Below are positions 59,803 through 64,000 of a DNA stretch of 64,000 nucleotides, piece by piece. The translations under genes were made by a program, and so were the position numbers. The DNA is from Mesorhizobium sp. CU3. GTDB taxonomy: Bacteria > Pseudomonadota > Alphaproteobacteria > Rhizobiales > Rhizobiaceae. The DNA is taken from positions 52,460 through 116,459 of the forward strand of contig NZ_VFWX01000024.1 in the NCBI RefSeq assembly GCF_006442965.1. The letters are read 5' to 3'. Numbering within the stretch: the first letter of the stretch is position 1; the number at the start of each line of letters is the position of its first letter. A model generated the notes under the pieces. That model was not told where the DNA came from. It saw only the letters and a program-made list of their open reading frames with translations, and ran no database searches.

Positions 59803-61494
59803 ATGGCTATCAATCCTTCTAAGGCGTTTTTGTTCGCGGCAGGCGGCGTTGTCGTCGTCGCGGCGGTCGCCTACGGGTCCGGCGCGCTCGATCCGTATAT
59901 CAACCAGAGGCCGGCGCAGATCGCGGCACTTCCGCAAGGCGACACGAAACCGGCCCAGTCCGCCAGCACCTCGACCGAGGCGCGCCTGCCTCAGGCGCCG
60001 GCCAACACGATGGCGCCCGCGAACACGATGGCGCCGGCCAACAACACCATGGCGCCCGCAAACAACGCAATGGCCCCCGCAAACACCATGGCGCCGGCGA
60101 AACCCGCGGTGGCGCCGGCCAATGGCGAGACGGCTTCAGCCGCGCCGCCGCCTGCCGCTGCAGTCGGCCCAACGCTGCCGACCTTCGACGTGGTGCGTGT
60201 CGAAAGCAACGGTTCGATCGTGGTTGCAGGCACGGCCGCGCCCAACGCCAAGGTCGAGATCCTGAACGGCGGCACCGTGCTCGGCTCGACCGATTCCGGC
60301 CCCGACGGCGCCTTCGCCATCGTGCTCGACGATCCGCTGAAGCCCGGCGACTACACAATCACCTTGCGTCAGACGGTCGGGGGCACCGCCATCGCCTCGG
60401 CCCAGACCGCCGTCGTCTCGGTGCCGCAGAGCCCGACCGGTCAGGTGCTGGCCATGGTCGAGGAGCCGGGCAAGGCTTCGCAACTGATCACCGTCCCGCA
60501 GGCCGAGACCAAGCCCGCCGCGCCGGCTGCCACCGACCAGGCGGCCGCGCCGGCTGGCCAGGCTCCGGCAACGACAGCTCCGGCGACGACGACCCCGGTC
60601 GCATCGGGCACTGCAGCGGCGCCCGCAGCCACGGCAGCGCCGGCTGCAACCGCTCCGGCCGCGACTGCGCCCGCCGCAGCGGCCGAGCCCAAGATTGCCG
60701 TCGAGGCGGTCGAGATCGACGGCAGCAAGATCTTCGTCGCCGGCACCGCCGATCCCGGCCGCAAGGTGCGCGCCTATGCCGACGCCATCCTGCTCGGCGA
60801 TGCCAAGACCTCGCCCGACGGCCATTTCCTGATCGAGGCGAACCGCGACATCCCGGTCGGCAACTACACCATCCATGTCGATGGTCTCGACAGTGACGGC
60901 GTCAAGGTTGTCGCACGCGCCGCCGTGCCGTTCGAGCGCGAGCCCGGCGAATCGGTCGCCGCCGTCGCGCCGACTGAAAGCAAGCCTGCTGAAACCAAGA
61001 CCGCCGACGCCACGCAGCCAACGCAGGCCAAGCCTGCGGACGCGCCGGCAGCGGATGCCAAGCCGGCCGAAGCGCCTGCTGCCGCGACCGCTGCTCCGGC
61101 TGCCGCTGAGGCCAAGCCCTCCGACACCACTGCGCAGGCTGCCGCGACCGCCGAAGCCGCCAAGCCCGCTCCTGCCGCCGAGGCTCCGGCCAAGGTTGCG
61201 GAAGCGGCGCCCGCGGCCGACGTGCCCGAGACGGTCGCGCCGAAGCTCGAGCACGCCGACGGCGCCGTCATCATCCGCCGCAACGACACGCTCTGGCGCA
61301 TCTCGCGCCGCGTCTATGGCCATGGCGTGCGCTATTCGACCATCTACCTCGCCAACCAGGACCAGATCCGCGACCCGGACCGCATCTGGCCGGGCCAGGT
61401 CTTCAAGGTGCCGTCCAAGTCCAAGGAGGGCGAGGACGCCGACATGAAGGCGATGGGCGAGCAGATGACCACGGCGCCGACCAAGACGGAGTAG
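59803..61494 (+). CDS. LysM domain protein with low-complexity linkers
   Basis: A 563-residue protein. An N-terminal hydrophobic segment (about 7-27) anchors or exports it. It is followed by a tandem repeat of APANTM/APANN units (about 66-105), two Ig-like beta domains (about 125-215 and 300-385) each with IVVAGTA or IFVAGTA, Ala/Pro/Lys-rich spacers, and a C-terminal LysM domain (about 485-540, IIRRNDTLWRISRRVYGHG to IWPGQVFKVP). LysM binds peptidoglycan, so it is probably a periplasmic envelope protein. The tandem repeat makes its length prone to change. Confidence 0.88.
   Translation: MAINPSKAFLFAAGGVVVVAAVAYGSGALDPYINQRPAQIAALPQGDTKPAQSASTSTEARLPQAPANTMAPANTMAPANNTMAPANNAMAPANTMAPAKPAVAPANGETASAAPPPAAAVGPTLPTFDVVRVESNGSIVVAGTAAPNAKVEILNGGTVLGSTDSGPDGAFAIVLDDPLKPGDYTITLRQTVGGTAIASAQTAVVSVPQSPTGQVLAMVEEPGKASQLITVPQAETKPAAPAATDQAAAPAGQAPATTAPATTTPVASGTAAAPAATAAPAATAPAATAPAAAAEPKIAVEAVEIDGSKIFVAGTADPGRKVRAYADAILLGDAKTSPDGHFLIEANRDIPVGNYTIHVDGLDSDGVKVVARAAVPFEREPGESVAAVAPTESKPAETKTADATQPTQAKPADAPAADAKPAEAPAAATAAPAAAEAKPSDTTAQAAATAEAAKPAPAAEAPAKVAEAAPAADVPETVAPKLEHADGAVIIRRNDTLWRISRRVYGHGVRYSTIYLANQDQIRDPDRIWPGQVFKVPSKSKEGEDADMKAMGEQMTTAPTKTE
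59998..60125. repeat. tandem repeats encoding APANTM/APANN units
   Basis: Imperfect units of 18-21 bases based on GCGCCGGCCAACACGATG repeat about six times within the LysM gene and encode A-P-A-N units. Slippage here would change protein length in multiples of six or seven residues. Confidence 0.75.
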
Positions 61495-61508
61495 GGACTG
61501 GCGATTAG

Positions 61509-61558
61509 CCAATCTCCTCGCTCGTGGGGAAGATGCCCGGCAGGGCAGAGGGGGGCGC
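61509..61558. repeat. half copy of the 160-bp inverted-repeat element
   Basis: CCAATCTCCTCG and GATGCCCGGCAGGGCAGAG with GGGGGGCGC match the right arm of the elements at 24051-24214 and 26965-27124. The left arm is missing. It lies between the LysM gene and the ArsR gene. Confidence 0.65.
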
Positions 61559-61633
61559 CGTCCCGCCGACATCTCAATCTACCCATCCGCCTAGCTTGCC
61601 CCATCCCGTTTCATCGTCTATCGCCGATGGACG

Positions 61634-61954
61634 ATGACCGAATCCCCCGAAAGCCGCGCCATGGCGCTGCGCCTGGCAGCGCTGTCGCATCCGGCGCGCA
61701 TCGAGATCCTGAAACGCCTCTCGGCCAGCGCCTGCTGCTCCTGCCGTGAGGTGGTCGACCATCTCGACCTTGCCCAGTCGACCGTGTCGCAGCATCTAAA
61801 AGTGCTGGTCGATGCCGGGCTGGTCCGCTTCGAGGCCGATCGGCAGCGCTCGCGCTATGCGGTCGACCATTCCGCGCTTGCCGGCGTCTCCGCCTCGCTC
61901 ACCGACCTCGTCAACTCCTGCTGCCCCAGCTTCTCACCCAAAAGGCAAGACTAG
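61634..61954 (+). CDS. ArsR family regulator with cysteine pairs
   Basis: A 106-residue ArsR/SmtB-type winged-helix protein (LAALSHPARIEILKRLS, STVSQHLKVLVDAGLVRFEAD). Cysteines occur as SACCSCREVVDH (residues 35-40) near the helix before the HTH and as NSCCPSF near the C-terminus, positions suited to thiol-based metal or arsenite binding. The stop and the start of the exporter gene overlap (TAGTG). It probably represses its own operon. Confidence 0.9.
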   Translation: MTESPESRAMALRLAALSHPARIEILKRLSASACCSCREVVDHLDLAQSTVSQHLKVLVDAGLVRFEADRQRSRYAVDHSALAGVSASLTDLVNSCCPSFSPKRQD

Positions 61955-63837
61955 TGGCCGAAAAGACCGTATCCGCCGAAGCCGGCACCCTCACCACACT
62001 GCGCAACCTGTGGCCCTATATGTGGCCGGCCGAGCGCGCCGATCTCCGGGCACGCGTCACCTGGGCGACGCTGCTTTTGGTCGTCGCCAAGCTGACGCTG
62101 GTCGCCGGTCCCTATTTCTTCAAATGGGCGACCGACGCGCTGGCGCACGCCGCCAAAACGCCGCCGCCGCTGCCTTCCTTCCTGCTGGCGCCGGTGGCGC
62201 TGGTCATCGCCTACAACGTGCTGCGTCTGGTCCAACTCGGCTTCAACCAGTTGCGCGATGCGCTGTTTGCCCGCGTCGGCCAATATGCCGTGCGCCAGCT
62301 CGCCTTCCGCACCTTCGTCCACATGCACCAGCTGTCGCTGCGCTTCCATCTCGAGCGCCGCACCGGCGGCCTGTCGCGCATCATCGAGCGCGGCACCAAG
62401 GGCATCGAGACGATCGTGCGCTTCATCATGCTGAACACGGCGCCGACCATCCTCGAATTCGCGCTGACCGCCGGCATCTTCGCCTTCACCTATGGCTGGA
62501 AATATGTCGCCGTGGTCGCGCTCACCGTGTGGTTCTACGTCTGGTTCACCGTCAGGGCCAGCGACTGGCGCATCTCGATCCGCCGCGACATGAACGACAG
62601 CGACACCGACGCCAACACCAAGGCGATCGACTCGCTGCTCAACTTCGAGACGGTCAAATACTTCACCAACGAGGCCATGGAGGCCGAGCGCTTCGACCGC
62701 TCGATGGCGCGCTACGAGGTCGCCGCGACCAAGACCTGGACGTCGCTCGGCTGGCTGAATTTCGGCCAGGGCCTCATCTTCGGGCTCGGCACCGTCGTCG
62801 TCATGTGCATGTCGGCGCTGGAGGTGCAGGCGGGCACGCAGACGGTGGGCGACTTCGTCTTCATCAACGCCATGCTGATCCAGCTTTCGGTGCCGCTCAA
62901 CTTCATCGGCTTCATCTACCGCGAAATCCGGCAAGGATTGACCGACATCGAGCACATGTTCGACCTGCTCGACGTGCCGCAGGAGATCGTCGACAAGCTG
63001 GACGCCAAGCCGCTGCAAGTCGGCCCCGGCAAGGTCGAGTTCCGCGACGTGCATTTCTCCTATGATGCGAACCGCAAGATCCTGAAGGGCGTGTCCTTCG
63101 AGGTGCCGGCCGGCAAGACGGTGGCGATCGTCGGTCCGTCCGGCGCCGGCAAGTCGACCATCTCGCGCCTTTTGTTCCGCTTCTACGACGTGCAGTCCGG
63201 CCAGGTGCTGATCGACGGCCAGGACATCCGCGATGTCACGCAGGAGAGCCTGCGCGCGGTGCTCGGCATGGTGCCGCAGGACACGGTGCTGTTCAACGAC
63301 ACCATTGCCTACAACATACGCTACGGCCGCGTCGGCGCCTGCGAGGAGGACGTGCGCAAGGCCGCCGAGCTCGCCCAGATCGGTCCGTTCATCGACAAGC
63401 TGCCCGAAGGCTACCGCTCGATGGTCGGCGAGCGCGGCCTGAAGCTCTCCGGCGGCGAAAAGCAGCGCGTGGCGATCGCCCGCACCATCCTCAAGGCACC
63501 GCCGATCCTGATGCTGGACGAGGCGACCTCGGCGCTCGACAGCCACACCGAGCAGGAGATCCAGGCGGCCCTCGACCAGGTCAGTAAAGGCCGCACCACC
63601 ATCGTCATTGCCCACCGCCTGTCGACGGTGGTCTCGGCCGACGAGATCATCGTCTTGAAGGACGGCCAGATCGCCGAACGCGGTACCCATGCGGCGCTGC
63701 TCGCCAAGCACGGCCTCTACGCCTCGATGTGGGACCGCCAGCGCGAAGCGACCGAAGCCGAAGAGCGCCTGCGCATCGCCCGCGAGAGCGACGAGCTTGG
63801 CGTGATTGTGCGCAGAAGAACGGCGGAGGTGAGCTGA
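61954..63837 (+). CDS. Atm1/HMT1-type ABC exporter (ATP-binding and permease)
   Basis: A 627-residue half-transporter. The N-terminal membrane domain (six helices, start LRNLWPYMWPAERADLRARV) resembles ABCB7/Atm1 proteins that export glutathione conjugates or metals. The ATPase domain has Walker A GPSGAGKST (about 393-401), signature LSGGEKQRVA and Walker B ILMLDEATSAL. GTG start overlaps the ArsR stop. Its place downstream of a Cys-rich ArsR gene suggests a metal-responsive exporter. A hairpin follows the stop. Confidence 0.93.
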   Translation: MAEKTVSAEAGTLTTLRNLWPYMWPAERADLRARVTWATLLLVVAKLTLVAGPYFFKWATDALAHAAKTPPPLPSFLLAPVALVIAYNVLRLVQLGFNQLRDALFARVGQYAVRQLAFRTFVHMHQLSLRFHLERRTGGLSRIIERGTKGIETIVRFIMLNTAPTILEFALTAGIFAFTYGWKYVAVVALTVWFYVWFTVRASDWRISIRRDMNDSDTDANTKAIDSLLNFETVKYFTNEAMEAERFDRSMARYEVAATKTWTSLGWLNFGQGLIFGLGTVVVMCMSALEVQAGTQTVGDFVFINAMLIQLSVPLNFIGFIYREIRQGLTDIEHMFDLLDVPQEIVDKLDAKPLQVGPGKVEFRDVHFSYDANRKILKGVSFEVPAGKTVAIVGPSGAGKSTISRLLFRFYDVQSGQVLIDGQDIRDVTQESLRAVLGMVPQDTVLFNDTIAYNIRYGRVGACEEDVRKAAELAQIGPFIDKLPEGYRSMVGERGLKLSGGEKQRVAIARTILKAPPILMLDEATSALDSHTEQEIQAALDQVSKGRTTIVIAHRLSTVVSADEIIVLKDGQIAERGTHAALLAKHGLYASMWDRQREATEAEERLRIARESDELGVIVRRRTAEVS

Positions 63838-63845
63838 GGCCTCTC

Positions 63846-63944
63846 CCTTCTCCCCTTGTGGGAGAAGGTGGATCGGCGCGCAGCGCCGAGACGGATGAGG
63901 GGTGTTCCAGGGAACACCAACGCCTCACTCCGCTGGAACACCCC
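63846..63944. repeat. palindromic repeat and terminator at the right end
   Basis: CCTTCTCCC/GGGAGAAGG (63846-63868) is a strong hairpin just after the exporter stop. GGCGC-GCA-GCGCC follows. GGTGTTCC/GGAACACC (63901-63918) pairs locally, and GGGGTGTTCC (63899-63908) can instead pair with GGAACACCCC (63935-63944). The first hairpin is likely a terminator; the rest is a palindromic repeat of a kind common in rhizobia. No gene is seen from here to the window end. Confidence 0.65.
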
Positions 63945-64000
63945 TTGTGTGTTTGGAATCGTGCATTGTTGAGGGTGCCACGGACCAGGTGCTTGCCTGA

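Noticed and set aside
61951..63711. 586-codon ORF on the minus strand
   Set aside because: It is antisense to the Atm1-type exporter, which has intact ABC motifs.

Overview
The window looks like a chromosomal segment of an alphaproteobacterium of the order Hyphomicrobiales, most likely Mesorhizobium. The reasons are the high GC content, the era/recO neighbourhood, the number of LysR and sugar-ABC genes, a small exported protein resembling DUF680 (a family I remember as nearly confined to Mesorhizobium), and several intergenic palindromes of types common in rhizobia. The genus is inferred by recognition, not by a database search. No tRNA, rRNA, CRISPR array, prophage or complete insertion sequence was seen.

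Layout. 0-7.8 kb: the 3' end of era, a reverse CPBP protease gene, recO, a NUDIX hydrolase, a very large DUF2339 membrane protein, and an ECF sigma/anti-sigma pair. 8.0-10.6 kb: a two-gene operon of a GNAT/C39-peptidase fusion and a RimK-like ATP-grasp ligase. This is the best candidate for a poorly described system. 10.6-24 kb: mostly housekeeping genes (Rid protein, LysR, desaturase, a GGDEF-EAL protein, HD phosphohydrolase, YgfZ, dihydroorotase, NUDIX, SRAP, cysS). 24-33.4 kb: small enzymes (DUF559, VOC, two GFA proteins, prolyl aminopeptidase, citramalate synthase, sulfotransferase, RarD, GST, acetyltransferase, ZntB-like transporter) with two copies of a 160-164 bp inverted-repeat element. 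33.5-39.1 kb: a second GGDEF-EAL protein, then an exported cluster (DUF680-like peptide, Tat-type metallo-hydrolase, TPR protein, DoxX). 39.1-46 kb: a ROK regulator divergent from a sugar ABC operon whose ATPase is fused to a permease, ending in a DUF1355-type amidotransferase-like gene. 46-57 kb: AEC transporter with a divergent LysR gene, then a tripartite RND operon with two different pumps (MdtABC-like). 57-64 kb: P5C reductase-like protein, muconolactone isomerase-like protein with a divergent LysR gene, LOG-family hydrolase, LysM protein, and an ArsR/Atm1-type exporter operon.

Links between genes. A GGGAATA-N16-(C/G)GT(T/C) ECF-type promoter pattern lies upstream of both the sigma/anti-sigma operon and the DUF680-like cluster 30 kb away, so the second may belong to the first's regulon. 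Several regulator genes have clear dyad operators in their divergent promoter regions. Almost every long ORF antisense to a real gene is a codon shadow in GC-rich DNA and is left out.
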